Assembly: GCA_045533485.1 (NCBI GenBank) | Contig: JAZSHX010000039.1 | Coordinates: 1-53,563 of the forward strand | Direction of reading: 5' to 3' | Origin: Scatosoma sp045533485 | Lineage (GTDB): Bacteria; Bacillota; Clostridia; Christensenellales; Borkfalkiaceae | DNA length: 53,563 nt | Shown: piece by piece, positions 7,746-16,037 of the stretch | Numbering within the stretch: the first letter of the stretch is position 1 | Layout of the letters: the number at the start of each line of letters is the position of its first letter | The notes under the pieces: model-generated | Database searches by the model: none | Told to the model about the DNA's origin: nothing | The model's input: the letters and a program-made list of their open reading frames with translations, nothing else | Translations under genes and position numbers: made by a program

Positions 7746-7982
7746 ATGTGTTTTTTTCGATTAAAAGAATTACGGGAAGAATTTAAGTTAACACAAAAAC
7801 AACTTTCCGACCATTTACACATAAAACAAAACACGTATTCTCAATATGAAAACAGCCAAAGGCAAATACCGTTAGAAACGTTAGTGCAACTTGCAGAGTT
7901 TTACGACGTTTCCACCGATTATATCCTTGGTCTTACCGACATGGAAATGCCTTATCCCAAAAGTACTTTATATAAGAAATAA
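7746..7982 (+). CDS. Xre-family helix-turn-helix repressor
   Basis: A 78-residue DNA-binding protein consisting almost entirely of a Cro/C1-type HTH: LKELREEFKLTQKQLSDHLHIKQNTYSQYENSQRQIPLETLVQLAEFYDVSTDYILG (residues 6-62, quoted here only to define its ends L6 and G62). The recognition helix is IKQNTYSQYE. No sensor domain follows, so control is presumably by stability or an unseen partner. It is divergent from the two-gene membrane/secreted operon, with inverted repeats in between, the usual layout of a repressor that controls itself and its neighbour. AAGGG lies 8 nt before the ATG. A strong terminator follows directly. Confidence 0.9.
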   Translation: MCFFRLKELREEFKLTQKQLSDHLHIKQNTYSQYENSQRQIPLETLVQLAEFYDVSTDYILGLTDMEMPYPKSTLYKK

Positions 7983-7985
7983 CCC

Positions 7986-8024
7986 ATAAATAAAGGCGGA
8001 AGAAAATCTTCCGCCTTTATTTAT
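7986..8024 (+). terminator. Terminator of the Xre gene
   Basis: AAATAAAGGCGGAAGA and TCTTCCGCCTTTATTT form a long, nearly perfect stem with a short A-rich loop, starting just after the stop codon. Confidence 0.85.
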
Positions 8025-8061
8025 AGAAACAAGGTGCCGTTATCATTGTATATAGTCCGCA

Positions 8062-8118
8062 TATTTATTAAAAATAGGCATACCGTGTACGCGTTGAACA
8101 CGATATGCCCTCGTTTTT
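8062..8118. repeat. 57-bp exact direct repeat, right copy (hairpin terminator)
   Basis: Second identical copy of the repeat at 5600-5656, in the same orientation. It lies 13 bp after the stop codon of the reverse-strand ABC exporter and would terminate that gene. Looping out one copy and the cassette by recombination would leave the exporter with an intact terminator. Confidence 0.9.
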
Positions 8119-8131
8119 TATGTTTTTTTCT

Positions 8132-9850
8132 TTATTGTCCAACCGTGAACAACGAATAGAAATATCCCTTTTGTTCCATCAAATCGACAAACGCGCCGCG
8201 TTCTACAATGCGTCCGTTTTTCATGGTGAGAATTTCGTCGTAACGGTTTAATAGCGTTTCTTCCAACGAATGGGTAACGACGATACTTGTCACGCCGTCC
8301 AACCCTAAAATAGCGTCGAACACCTGCCGTGCCGTTTCGCTGTCCAGCGCCGCCGTCGCTTCATCCACCAGCAACACCTGCGATTTTTTGAGCAGGCTTC
8401 TCGCAATCGCAACACGCTGTTTTTCGCCGCCCGACAAGCCGTTACCGTTTTCACCGCATAAATACCCCTCGCCCTTGGCTTGTATCACGGCGGACAAGCC
8501 CGAAAGCTGAATTGCCCTTTCAATTTCTTCTTCGGGAAAGGAGCGGAACATCGTAATGTTATCGCGAATGGTCGCATTGAAAATAAACACGTTTTGTTGA
8601 ATAATGCTTTCTGTTTCGTACAGCGACGCCGTGGGAATTTCTTTCAGCTCTGTTTCGTCGAAATAAATATTTCCTTGATAATGTGTGTACGACGCCAGCA
8701 AAAGGTTCAACAGCGTGGTTTTACCGCTGCCCGACGCGCCGACGATCGCGTATTTTTTGCCCAAATCAAAACGGCAATTTACGTTATGTAAAACCTGTTT
8801 ATCCTGTTCGTAGCCAAAGCAAAGGTTTTCCACGGTGATGCCGCTGTGCAAAGGACGGTGCTCGCCTTGCGTTTCTTCGCGCACATTTTCATTTAAGGTT
8901 GACGCCACCTTTTCCACCAGCGCTTTCGCCGCCGCGCGCTCCGCAAAGCACGTAGGTAACGTGCCGATAGGACTAAGCACATAGTTCATAAGCTGTACGA
9001 ACAAAATGGTCGTACCTGCCGTTACGCCCTTTCCCGACAAGGCAAGATACGCACCCACCACAAACACGCCGATTTGCGCAATCAACGTCGCAATCAAACT
9101 GAAAAATTCCACAATAGTGCGCATTTTGTGTTTTCCGCGCTCCGCGGTGGAAAGCGCTTGTATACGCTCTTTGAAAATGCGAAGCACTTGCGTTTCCGCC
9201 TTGAAGGATTTGATAACGGAAAAACCGCCCAACATATCTCTCATCGTCGCCGTGTACGATTCGTTTGCGGACGAAACTTGCTTTTCCTTGTTCGCCATAC
9301 TCTGCCCTGTAAGCAAAGCCGCAATCAAGGGCAACAGCGCAAGTGCGATGGCAATCAAGGTCAACAGCGGACTGTAATAAATCATCATCGTCAGCGCGCC
9401 GACAAACGTCAATACGTTGGTGATAATGGTAAAAGTATTGCCTAAAAATCCTTGCTCTATCGTTTTAATATCGTTGGTGAGCGCCGACACGTAGGTGGAA
9501 GAATTTTCCCCTGAAAACGCCGCTATGTTTTTCTTGGTTATCTCTTCAAACACGCGCGCTTTATATTGAGAAATACCGCGCGTAAAATATCGGGGGCGCG
9601 CATAGCAAGCCAGCATACTGCCCACAGCGGCAAACAGGATTGTCCCCACGCCGATCATAAGAAGCTGGAAAAGCGTGAAACCGATGTCGCTTCCGCTGAT
9701 TAAATCGGTAAGCGCCAGCAACAGCCACGAACAAACAAGCGAAATAATCACTTCGCCAAGCGCTACTATAATCAATAAGGCAACGTTGATACCGTTGCCT
9801 TTATAAAATTGTTTGGTATACGGACGAATATCTATTTTTTGTCCTTTCAT
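8132..9850 (-). CDS. ABC exporter half-transporter (permease-ATPase fusion)
   Basis: A 572-residue type IV (ABCB-like) exporter subunit with six-helix membrane domain followed by an ATPase. Walker A is GASGSGKTT, the signature is LSGGEKQR and Walker B is VLLVDEATAALD, followed by the switch His in VVTHS. The start at 9850 is preferred over upstream in-frame codons because GGGAGAG lies directly upstream. Only one half-transporter gene is present, so a homodimer is expected. The substrate is not predictable; relatives export lipids, peptides or drugs. It is not linked to a processing protease or precursor peptide. The transcript ends in the right copy of the 57-bp repeat. Confidence 0.92.
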   Translation of the reverse strand: MKGQKIDIRPYTKQFYKGNGINVALLIIVALGEVIISLVCSWLLLALTDLISGSDIGFTLFQLLMIGVGTILFAAVGSMLACYARPRYFTRGISQYKARVFEEITKKNIAAFSGENSSTYVSALTNDIKTIEQGFLGNTFTIITNVLTFVGALTMMIYYSPLLTLIAIALALLPLIAALLTGQSMANKEKQVSSANESYTATMRDMLGGFSVIKSFKAETQVLRIFKERIQALSTAERGKHKMRTIVEFFSLIATLIAQIGVFVVGAYLALSGKGVTAGTTILFVQLMNYVLSPIGTLPTCFAERAAAKALVEKVASTLNENVREETQGEHRPLHSGITVENLCFGYEQDKQVLHNVNCRFDLGKKYAIVGASGSGKTTLLNLLLASYTHYQGNIYFDETELKEIPTASLYETESIIQQNVFIFNATIRDNITMFRSFPEEEIERAIQLSGLSAVIQAKGEGYLCGENGNGLSGGEKQRVAIARSLLKKSQVLLVDEATAALDSETARQVFDAILGLDGVTSIVVTHSLEETLLNRYDEILTMKNGRIVERGAFVDLMEQKGYFYSLFTVGQ

Positions 9851-9977
9851 CTTTCTCTCCCATGCGATTGGTTTCGTGGTGTTATTATACCCTTTTTTAT
9901 CGCTTGCCGCCACCAACTTACGCTTGCATTTTGTCAACTGCAGGTTGCTTTTTTATTTGAGCCGCACTGCAATTGCT

Positions 9978-10823
9978 TCAATCGCTTTGCAAAACGTCGT
10001 TTTCTATCAGCACGTTACAAAGTACGCCTAATCTTTCGGGGGAAAGCGTTTCTCCCCTTGCCTTTTCGTCTACCCCTGCTTGCACCAAAATGGCTTTCGC
10101 TGTTTCACGGGAAATACAAAAGCTGTTGACAAGATTGTTTTCCAAGGTTTTTCTTCTGTTCAAAAAGGCGCATTTGACCGTTTGGCGGTACGCCTTTTCA
10201 CTCTTTACGGGTATCCTGCCCCTATCGAACGTAATTTTTACCACCGCCGAATCGACGTTGGGGCGCGGATAGAATAAGTTTCTGGATACCTTTTTGACGA
10301 TTTTTGCCGTGCCTTTCAAGGCAATCGCCGCCGTGATCGCACCGTATTCGGGGGTATTTTCCTTGGCGCAAAACCGAAGCGCCACTTCTTCCTGCACCAT
10401 GACGGATATGCCCTGCACCGTTTGGCTTTCTTCCAAAATCTTGGTTACCAAGGGCGTAGTGATATAATATGGCAAATTCGCCACCACCGTGTACGCGCCG
10501 ATTTCCTTTTCCAACTCGCTTAAATCGACTTTGCTAAAATCGCGGAAAATGACTTCCACGTTTTCCAGCCCCGCAAGCGTTTCGGCAAGCACGGGTTGCA
10601 GCTGTTTGTCGATATCGAAAGCGTACACCTTTTTGGCTTTTTCCGCCAAAGCGCGCGTGAGCGTGCCTGCGCCGCAACCGATTTCCACCACGACCGTGTG
10701 TTCATCAATGCCCGACGCGTCTACGATGGACGCAAGCAAATTGCTATCCGATATGAAATTTTGACCGAATTGCTTTTTGAACGCAAATCCGTGTTTTTGT
10801 AAAACGTCTTTCAATTCACTCAT
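9978..10823 (-). CDS. ksgA: 16S rRNA dimethyladenosine transferase KsgA (RsmA)
   Basis: Dimethylates two adjacent adenosines in the 3' hairpin of 16S rRNA late in 30S assembly; loss gives kasugamycin resistance. The 281-residue product has QFGQNFISD at its N-terminus, the SAM-binding motif VVEIGCGAGTLT near residue 46, and the catalytic NLPYYITTP near residue 115, followed by the family's C-terminal domain. It is the last gene of metG-tatD-radical SAM-ksgA, an arrangement matching the metS-tatD-rnmV-ksgA cluster of Firmicutes with a radical SAM gene in place of rnmV. The gap to the upstream gene is 27 bp. Confidence 0.96.
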   Translation of the reverse strand: MSELKDVLQKHGFAFKKQFGQNFISDSNLLASIVDASGIDEHTVVVEIGCGAGTLTRALAEKAKKVYAFDIDKQLQPVLAETLAGLENVEVIFRDFSKVDLSELEKEIGAYTVVANLPYYITTPLVTKILEESQTVQGISVMVQEEVALRFCAKENTPEYGAITAAIALKGTAKIVKKVSRNLFYPRPNVDSAVVKITFDRGRIPVKSEKAYRQTVKCAFLNRRKTLENNLVNSFCISRETAKAILVQAGVDEKARGETLSPERLGVLCNVLIENDVLQSD

Positions 10824-10850
10824 ATCTTATTTCCGCTTTTTTATCGCCTA

Positions 10851-11822
10851 TTATTCGCCGCTGTCCGTGATATACGAACGGATATAAAGCGGCACACGCA
10901 TACTTTCCGCTAAACGCTTGCACGCTTCCACTTCTTCTTCGCCGATACAATCGACAATGGAAAAACGGCAAGGAATATCGTTTCTCTTGCATTGACGGGC
11001 AAAGTCTAAAAGCGCATCAAAGCCAGCCGCGCCAAACTGCGAACGGCACACGGGTTGATATTTTTCCGCGCAGGAAAAGTTCAAGGAAATGTTGACAAAA
11101 TCGATTTTATCTTTAAGTTCGGGCGCAATATCGCGCTTGTTGATCAAACTGCCTTGTCCGTTGGTGTTCAAGCGCGTTTTCAAGCCCTTTTCGTGGAAGA
11201 AATCGCAAAGCGCGAGCATTTCTTTCATTTTATAGGTCGGCTCGCCAAAACCGCAAAATACCGCTTCTTTGTATTGCGAAAGGTTGAAATCCTTTGCCGA
11301 AGCGATTACTTTTTCCGCCGTCACGTCGCCGTTTTTCAGCCATAAATAATGCCCGTAGTAGCTATCGCACTCGTTACGCACGCAAAAATCACAACCGTTG
11401 GAGCATTTGTTGGTCAAGTTGACGTACAAATTGCCGTCCAGCACGTACAAATACGTGTCCTTGCGGTTTTGGTTTTTATTTTGCGCAGGTTGGTTGTTTT
11501 GGTTGTTTTGACCGCCCTGCTTTTGTTTTTGTTTTTGTTTTTGCTGTTGCGGTTGGGGTTGGGGCTGTTTTTGTTGGGGCTTTTGCTGTTGTTTTTGTTG
11601 CGCGTTTTGGTGATTTTGATTGTTTTGCGGTTGTTTTTGCTTGTTTTGACCGCCTTGATTTTGCGCGTTTTGGTTGTTTTGCGCGTGTTGATTTTGATTT
11701 TGCTTATTCCCGCCGTGGCCCTTATGATGGCGATGACGTCTGGAACGGCCGCCGTTTTTTTGCTGTCCGTTTTGTCCATTTTGACCTTGTTGCGGTTGTT
11801 GATTGCTTTTGATTTCGTCCAT
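10851..11822 (-). CDS. TatD-linked radical SAM protein with Asn/Gln-rich N-terminal extension
   Basis: A 323-residue protein in two parts. Residues 1 to about 120 are low complexity, almost only Gln, Asn, Lys, Pro and Gly with a short Arg/His block (SRRHRHHKGHGG). Residues from about 125 form a radical SAM domain with the cluster motif CSNGCDFC and a following glycine-rich GFGEPT, so a [4Fe-4S] cluster and SAM cleavage are expected. Its position directly after tatD fits the radical SAM family described as TatD-associated, whose reaction is not known to me. The extension is not part of that family's core and looks like a disordered, RNA-binding-like or condensate-forming tail. The codons within it are mixed, so it is not a simple slippage tract. 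AGG precedes the start, and the gap to tatD is 14 bp. Confidence 0.85.
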   Translation of the reverse strand: MDEIKSNQQPQQGQNGQNGQQKNGGRSRRHRHHKGHGGNKQNQNQHAQNNQNAQNQGGQNKQKQPQNNQNHQNAQQKQQQKPQQKQPQPQPQQQKQKQKQKQGGQNNQNNQPAQNKNQNRKDTYLYVLDGNLYVNLTNKCSNGCDFCVRNECDSYYGHYLWLKNGDVTAEKVIASAKDFNLSQYKEAVFCGFGEPTYKMKEMLALCDFFHEKGLKTRLNTNGQGSLINKRDIAPELKDKIDFVNISLNFSCAEKYQPVCRSQFGAAGFDALLDFARQCKRNDIPCRFSIVDCIGEEEVEACKRLAESMRVPLYIRSYITDSGE

Positions 11823-11836
11823 AATATTACCTACTG

Positions 11837-12622
11837 TTATCGCAATTTTTTGAACAGTGCTTTCGCATTGTCCAAAAGCTGTTTTTTAAGCGTTTGCTCG
11901 TCCGTTTGCGTAAGCTCCGCAAGCTTTTTCACCACGTGTACCACGTGCGCGGGTTGGTTGGGGAACGTACCGCGCAAGGGTTCGGGCGTAAGATACGGGC
12001 AATCGGTTTCCGATAAAATGCGGCTACCGTGTACGCGACGAACGCTCTCTTGTACCTTTTTTGCATTTTTGAAAGTGCTTGGTCCGCCAAAGGAAAAATA
12101 CGCGCCAAGCCCTAAAAAGCCGTCTACCATTTCCGCCGAATAGGAATAGCAGTGCATCAGCGCGCCGTGGTTTAATAAACAGCGGTTTTCTTGCAGCAAC
12201 GTAAGCGTATCTTCCGCTGCGTCACGGCTGTGTAAAACTACGGGCAAGCCCAGCTTATCGGCAAGCTGTAACTGCTGGATAAACCGCTGCTTTTGTTCGC
12301 TTTTTTCGGGATTGTTGTCGTAGTGATAATCCAGCCCGATTTCCCCCACGGCAACGCATTTTTCATGTTTGCAAAGCCTTTCCAGCCGTTGCAAATCACC
12401 GTCTTGCCACTTAGCAAGCTCACTGGGATGAAAGCCGGCGCAAAAATATACGCTTTCGTATTTTTCGGCAAGCGCGCACGCAAGCAGGGACGATTGTAAA
12501 TCAAAGCCCGAACAAATCATGCGCGCAACGCCCGCGCTGTTCGCGCGCGCAATCACTTGCTCTACACCGCCCACCGCTTGGTATTCGCCGCCCGTTAAAT
12601 GACAATGTACGTCGATATACAT
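11837..12622 (-). CDS. TatD-family metal-dependent hydrolase/DNase
   Basis: A 261-residue TIM-barrel hydrolase of the TatD family, proposed to act as a 3'-5' exonuclease or nucleic-acid repair enzyme. Metal ligands visible: YIDVHCHL at the N-terminus (HxH), VGEIGLDYHYD near residue 93 (Glu), PVVLHSRDA (His) and MHCYS (His), with SETDCPYL near residue 205 (Asp). Its ATG overlaps the metG stop codon by one base (TAATG), indicating translational coupling. The radical SAM gene follows. Confidence 0.93.
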   Translation of the reverse strand: MYIDVHCHLTGGEYQAVGGVEQVIARANSAGVARMICSGFDLQSSLLACALAEKYESVYFCAGFHPSELAKWQDGDLQRLERLCKHEKCVAVGEIGLDYHYDNNPEKSEQKQRFIQQLQLADKLGLPVVLHSRDAAEDTLTLLQENRCLLNHGALMHCYSYSAEMVDGFLGLGAYFSFGGPSTFKNAKKVQESVRRVHGSRILSETDCPYLTPEPLRGTFPNQPAHVVHVVKKLAELTQTDEQTLKKQLLDNAKALFKKLR

Positions 12623-14616
12623 TAGCCGATATTCGCTCCGCTGTCGATTTCCGCGTTATCGGGGCACACCAGCGCGAATTTGCCGTTTTCGTCTTCCGCA
12701 CCTAAAATCATACCTTCCGATAAAATACCGCACACCTTTCTGGGCGCAAGGTTGGTGACGAACACCACCTTTTTACCGATGAGCTCTTCGGGCTTGTAAT
12801 GCTTGGCAATCCCCGAAACCACCGAACGCGTTTCATTGCCGAATTTGACCGTTTCGTGTAAAAGCTTAGACGATTTTTCCACCTTTTCACAAGCGATAAT
12901 TTCGCCTACTTTTAATTGCACCTTTGCAAAATCGTCAATGGTAATTTCAGGCACTTTTTCTTCTTCCTTTTCTTGATTTTCTTTATTTTCCGTCGAAACG
13001 GCGGGGGCAGGTGCTTGATCAGCCGCCGCAGCCGCTATTTGCGCTTCGCGGATTTTGTCGATTTCCGGTTGCAAAGTTTTGAAATCAACGCGCGCAAACA
13101 ACGGTTCAATGGCGTTTACTTTCGTGCTGTCCTTTAAGCCGAAAATTGCGCACGCTTCCAAACTTCTGCTTTCGCCGTCGAACGCTTTTACAATCTTTTC
13201 GCTGGTTTGCGGCATAAAGCTATCCAAAAGCGACGCGCCGATTTGTATCGCTTCCGCAAGATTATACAACACGTCGTTCAAGCGCGTTTTTTGCGCTTCA
13301 TCCTTGGCAAGCGCCCAAGGCATCGTTTCGTCGATATACTTATTCGCTCTGCGGAATACCGTGAAAATTTCACCGATTGCGTCGGCTATACGCAAATCTT
13401 CCGCTTTCGCCGTCACCTTTTCCACTGCCGCCGTTACCGTGGCTTTGAACTCTTTATCGGGCTCTTGTTCGTTTTCCGCAAGCGATTTTTGCACCGTGCC
13501 GCCGAAATATTTATTGATCATGGCGATGGTACGGCTTACCAAGTTGCCCAAAACGTTGGCAAGGTCGGTGTTGAAACGCTCTGCTACAAGCTCCCACGTG
13601 ATTTGCCCGTCGTTGTCAAACGGCATTTCGTGGAGCACGAAATAGCGCACGGCTTCCACGCCGAATAAGCGCGCCAAATCGTCCGCGTAAATAACGTTGC
13701 CTTTGGATTTACTCATTTTGCCGTCGCCCTGCAAAAGCCAAGGATGCCCAAATACCTGCTTGGGCAAGGGTTCGCCGAGTGCCATAAGGAAAATGGGCCA
13801 GTAAATGGTGTGGAAACGCAAAATGTCTTTGCCTATCAAATGCAAATCGGCAGGCCAGAACTTTTTATACTGTTCGCCGTGATTACCGTCTGCATCGTAG
13901 CCGATACCCGTGATATAGTTGGTGAGCGCGTCCAGCCACACGTACACTACGTGCTTATCGTCGAAATCGACGGGCACGCCCCACGTGAACGTCACGCGCG
14001 ACACGCACAAATCCTGCAAGCCCTTTTTCAAAAAGTTGTTCATCATTTCGTTTTTACGGGAAACGGGGCGGATAAATTCGGGATGCGTTTCGATATGCTC
14101 GATTAAGCGGTCGGCATATTTGCCCATTTTGAAGAAATACGCTTCTTCTTTCGCTGGCTTGACTTCTCTGCCGCAGTCGGGACACTTGCCGTCGACAAGC
14201 TGGCTTTCCGTCCAGAACGATTCGCAAGGCGTGCAGTACATACCTTCGTAGTAGCTTTTATAAATATCTCCCTGATCGTAGAATTTTTTAAAGATTTTTG
14301 CCACCTGCTTCATATGGTCGGCGTCGGTAGTACGGATAAATTTATCGTACGACGTTTCCACCAAATCCCAAATATCTTTGATTTCGCCTGCCACTTTATC
14401 TACGTATGCTTGGGGCGTCACGCCGGCTGCCTGCGCCTTTTCCTGAATTTTTTGGCCGTGTTCGTCCGTGCCCGTTTGATAGAATACGTCAAAGCCCTGC
14501 TTGCGCTTAAAACGCGCGATTGCGTCCGCAAGTATCGCTTCGTACGTGTTACCGATATGCGGTTTGCCCGACGTGTACGCGATTGCCGTGGTGATGTAGT
14601 AAGGTTTCTTTGCCAT
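12622..14616 (-). CDS. metG: Methionyl-tRNA synthetase
   Basis: Charges tRNA-Met. The 664-residue protein has the class I HIGH-type motif PHIGNTYEA (residues 19-27). The zinc knuckle CTPCESFW with CPDCG lies near residues 127-149, and KMSKSKGN lies near residue 300. The C-terminal EMAP/Trbp111 tRNA-binding domain spans about residues 556-664 (IDDFAKVQLKVGEII), joined by an Ala/Pro/Glu-rich linker. This is the long, dimeric form. It heads the operon with tatD, the radical SAM gene and ksgA. A TTTACT-N17-TATAAT promoter and a terminator-like hairpin precede it; no T-box sequence is visible. Confidence 0.97.
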   Translation of the reverse strand: MAKKPYYITTAIAYTSGKPHIGNTYEAILADAIARFKRKQGFDVFYQTGTDEHGQKIQEKAQAAGVTPQAYVDKVAGEIKDIWDLVETSYDKFIRTTDADHMKQVAKIFKKFYDQGDIYKSYYEGMYCTPCESFWTESQLVDGKCPDCGREVKPAKEEAYFFKMGKYADRLIEHIETHPEFIRPVSRKNEMMNNFLKKGLQDLCVSRVTFTWGVPVDFDDKHVVYVWLDALTNYITGIGYDADGNHGEQYKKFWPADLHLIGKDILRFHTIYWPIFLMALGEPLPKQVFGHPWLLQGDGKMSKSKGNVIYADDLARLFGVEAVRYFVLHEMPFDNDGQITWELVAERFNTDLANVLGNLVSRTIAMINKYFGGTVQKSLAENEQEPDKEFKATVTAAVEKVTAKAEDLRIADAIGEIFTVFRRANKYIDETMPWALAKDEAQKTRLNDVLYNLAEAIQIGASLLDSFMPQTSEKIVKAFDGESRSLEACAIFGLKDSTKVNAIEPLFARVDFKTLQPEIDKIREAQIAAAAADQAPAPAVSTENKENQEKEEEKVPEITIDDFAKVQLKVGEIIACEKVEKSSKLLHETVKFGNETRSVVSGIAKHYKPEELIGKKVVFVTNLAPRKVCGILSEGMILGAEDENGKFALVCPDNAEIDSGANIG

Positions 14617-14635
14617 TGTGTTTGCTCCTACGCAA

Positions 14636-14653
14636 AAAAGCGCTTGCGCTTTT
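14636..14653 (-). terminator. Terminator-like hairpin in the metG leader
   Basis: AAAAGCGC and GCGCTTTT form an 18-nt palindrome. On the metG strand it is followed by further T residues, so it resembles a short intrinsic terminator between promoter and start codon. It could attenuate metG. The stem is small, so the effect may be weak. Confidence 0.4.
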
Positions 14654-14677
14654 CCGCTTATTTTTTATTCGCATATA

Positions 14678-14706
14678 ATTATACATACTTTTTTTCAAAA
14701 AGTAAA
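14678..14706 (-). promoter_or_regulatory. Promoter of the metG operon
   Basis: TTTACT (14706-14701), 17 bp, TATAAT (14683-14678). The predicted leader is about 55 nt, with GGAG 9 nt before the ATG. Confidence 0.75.
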
Positions 14707-14759
14707 CTGTTTTGCGCGCCTACGCGAAGAATAACGGCATTTTCCACCGCTTTTCCACA

Positions 14760-14765
14760 TATAGT
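14760..14765 (+). promoter_or_regulatory. -10 box six bases before the spmA ATG
   Basis: TATAGT is followed by exactly six bases and then ATG (14772). No Shine-Dalgarno site exists, and the -35 region is poor (GCATTT at 17 bp). This predicts a leaderless mRNA, possibly from a non-housekeeping sigma factor. Confidence 0.45.
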
Positions 14766-14771
14766 AGTGCT

Positions 14772-15395
14772 ATGAACGTACTTTTTTGTATCATTGTCAT
14801 CTTGTCCGCTTGTATCTTCATGATACAAGATCCGCAAATTTTTCTCTCTTCGCTTTTGGACGGCGCGTCGAAAAGCGCGGCTTTGTGCTTTTCCTTAGTA
14901 TCTACCTACGCCGTTTGGCTGGGCTTGATGCAAATTTGGCAGGACAGCGGTTTGACGGGCGCCGTTTCCAAATTCGTACGCCCTTTTACGCGTAAATTGC
15001 TGCAAACGGACGATATGCAAACGCTGGACTGCTTGACCATGAACATTACCGTCAATTTGCTTGGCATATCGGGCGCGGCTACGCCGTACGGCATACGGGG
15101 CGCGCAGCTTTTGGATAAAACGCCAAACGCCGAGCAGGCGTCCGCGCTGTTTTTCGTGTTGAACGCTACGTCCTTGCAGCTTATCCCCACCTCCGTTATC
15201 GGGGTACGCGCCGCCCTGCACAGTGCCGCGCCTGCGGATATCGTGCTTCCCACCATCATTACAAGTACGTTTTCCACTCTGCTTGCCGTGGCTTTGGTGT
15301 ATTTGTTTATCCCCAAAAATAAAGCGAAAAGAGCGGATATTTACCCTGTATTTTCAACAAAAACAATAAAAAACACGGGGGCAGGTATGCGATGA
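14772..15395 (+). CDS. spmA: Spore maturation protein A-like (SpmA)
   Basis: A 207-residue integral membrane protein with the nucleoside-recognition (Gate) domain. In Bacillus, SpmA and SpmB are needed for spore core dehydration, possibly moving a small molecule into the forespore. Family features are LVSTYAVWLGLMQIWQDSGLT (L to T, near residues 44-64), LGISGAATPYGIRG near 100 and FVLNATSLQLIPTSVIGVR near 130. ATG 14772 is chosen because the hydrophobic N-terminus begins there; upstream in-frame codons add an unlikely polar tail. It overlaps spmB by four bases (ATGA), so the pair is coupled. Confidence 0.9.
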   Translation: MNVLFCIIVILSACIFMIQDPQIFLSSLLDGASKSAALCFSLVSTYAVWLGLMQIWQDSGLTGAVSKFVRPFTRKLLQTDDMQTLDCLTMNITVNLLGISGAATPYGIRGAQLLDKTPNAEQASALFFVLNATSLQLIPTSVIGVRAALHSAAPADIVLPTIITSTFSTLLAVALVYLFIPKNKAKRADIYPVFSTKTIKNTGAGMR

Positions 15396-15907
15396 ATTAT
15401 TTTTTTGCTTTGCTTGTGCCTGCTATTTTTTGCTTTTCGTTTGCTTTTGCGCTGTATAAAAAAACGCGCGTTTACGACAGCTTTACAAACGGCGCGAAGC
15501 AGGCAATTCCCTTGATCGTTTCCATTTTTCCTTATATCGCCGCCGTAACTATTCTTTGCACGCTTATGGAAAAAAGCGGTTTGGAAAGCAAAATGATTGC
15601 GCTTTTTCAACCCGTATTTTCCCGTTTTGGCGTACCGCCTGAACTTGCGCCCTTATTGTTTGTCAAACCGCTTTCCGGCAGCGGCTCTATCGCTATTTTA
15701 TCGGATATTTTACAAACGTACGGCGTGGACAGCTATATCGGACGTTGCGCATGCGTGATATACGGCGCGTCGGACACTATTTTTTATATCGGCGCGGTGT
15801 ATTTTGCAGGCCTTCAACGCAAAAAATTGCCCATTGCTCTTGCCATCGCTTTATTTTCCTTTTTATCGTCTGTGGTGCTATGCTGTTTTTTGTGCCGCTT
15901 CCTTTAA
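15392..15907 (+). CDS. spmB: Spore maturation protein B-like (SpmB)
   Basis: A 171-residue membrane partner of SpmA with the same Gate fold. Typical segments are GAKQAIPLIVSIFPYIAAV near residue 35, FVKPLSGSGSIAIL near 95 and YGASDTIFYIGAVYF near 128. Its ATG overlaps the spmA stop (ATGA), and the bases just upstream, GGGGGCAGGT, serve as a ribosome site. These bases are also one occurrence of the GGCAGGTAYGC motif discussed in the findings. No clear terminator directly follows; the next unit is a small-RNA candidate with its own promoter. Confidence 0.93.
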   Translation: MNYFFALLVPAIFCFSFAFALYKKTRVYDSFTNGAKQAIPLIVSIFPYIAAVTILCTLMEKSGLESKMIALFQPVFSRFGVPPELAPLLFVKPLSGSGSIAILSDILQTYGVDSYIGRCACVIYGASDTIFYIGAVYFAGLQRKKLPIALAIALFSFLSSVVLCCFLCRFL

Positions 15908-16006
15908 TCAACTGTTGCAGTTTTTTTGTTTGATTTTGTCCTTTTTTCACATTTTTTGTACCTGTATATACACTTTTATTTTTTTGAAATTTTTTTTGGC
16001 GTTTTC

Positions 16007-16035
16007 TTTACTTTTTTTGTTAAGCGTGCTAAAAT
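16007..16035 (+). promoter_or_regulatory. Promoter of the 16.0-kb RNA candidate
   Basis: TTTACT (16007-16012), 17 bp, then TGC-TAAAAT (16030-16035), an extended -10. No credible ORF follows before the terminator at 16207-16238. Confidence 0.65.
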
Positions 16036-16037
16036 AT

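Noticed and set aside
5600..8118. 57-bp repeats as phage attachment sites
   Set aside because: No integrase or other phage gene lies between them, and each copy has the form of a terminator.
11460..11800. Repetitive DNA in the radical SAM gene as a CRISPR or tandem-repeat array
   Set aside because: There is no fixed repeat-spacer period; the repetition comes from Asn/Gln/Lys codons in an open frame.
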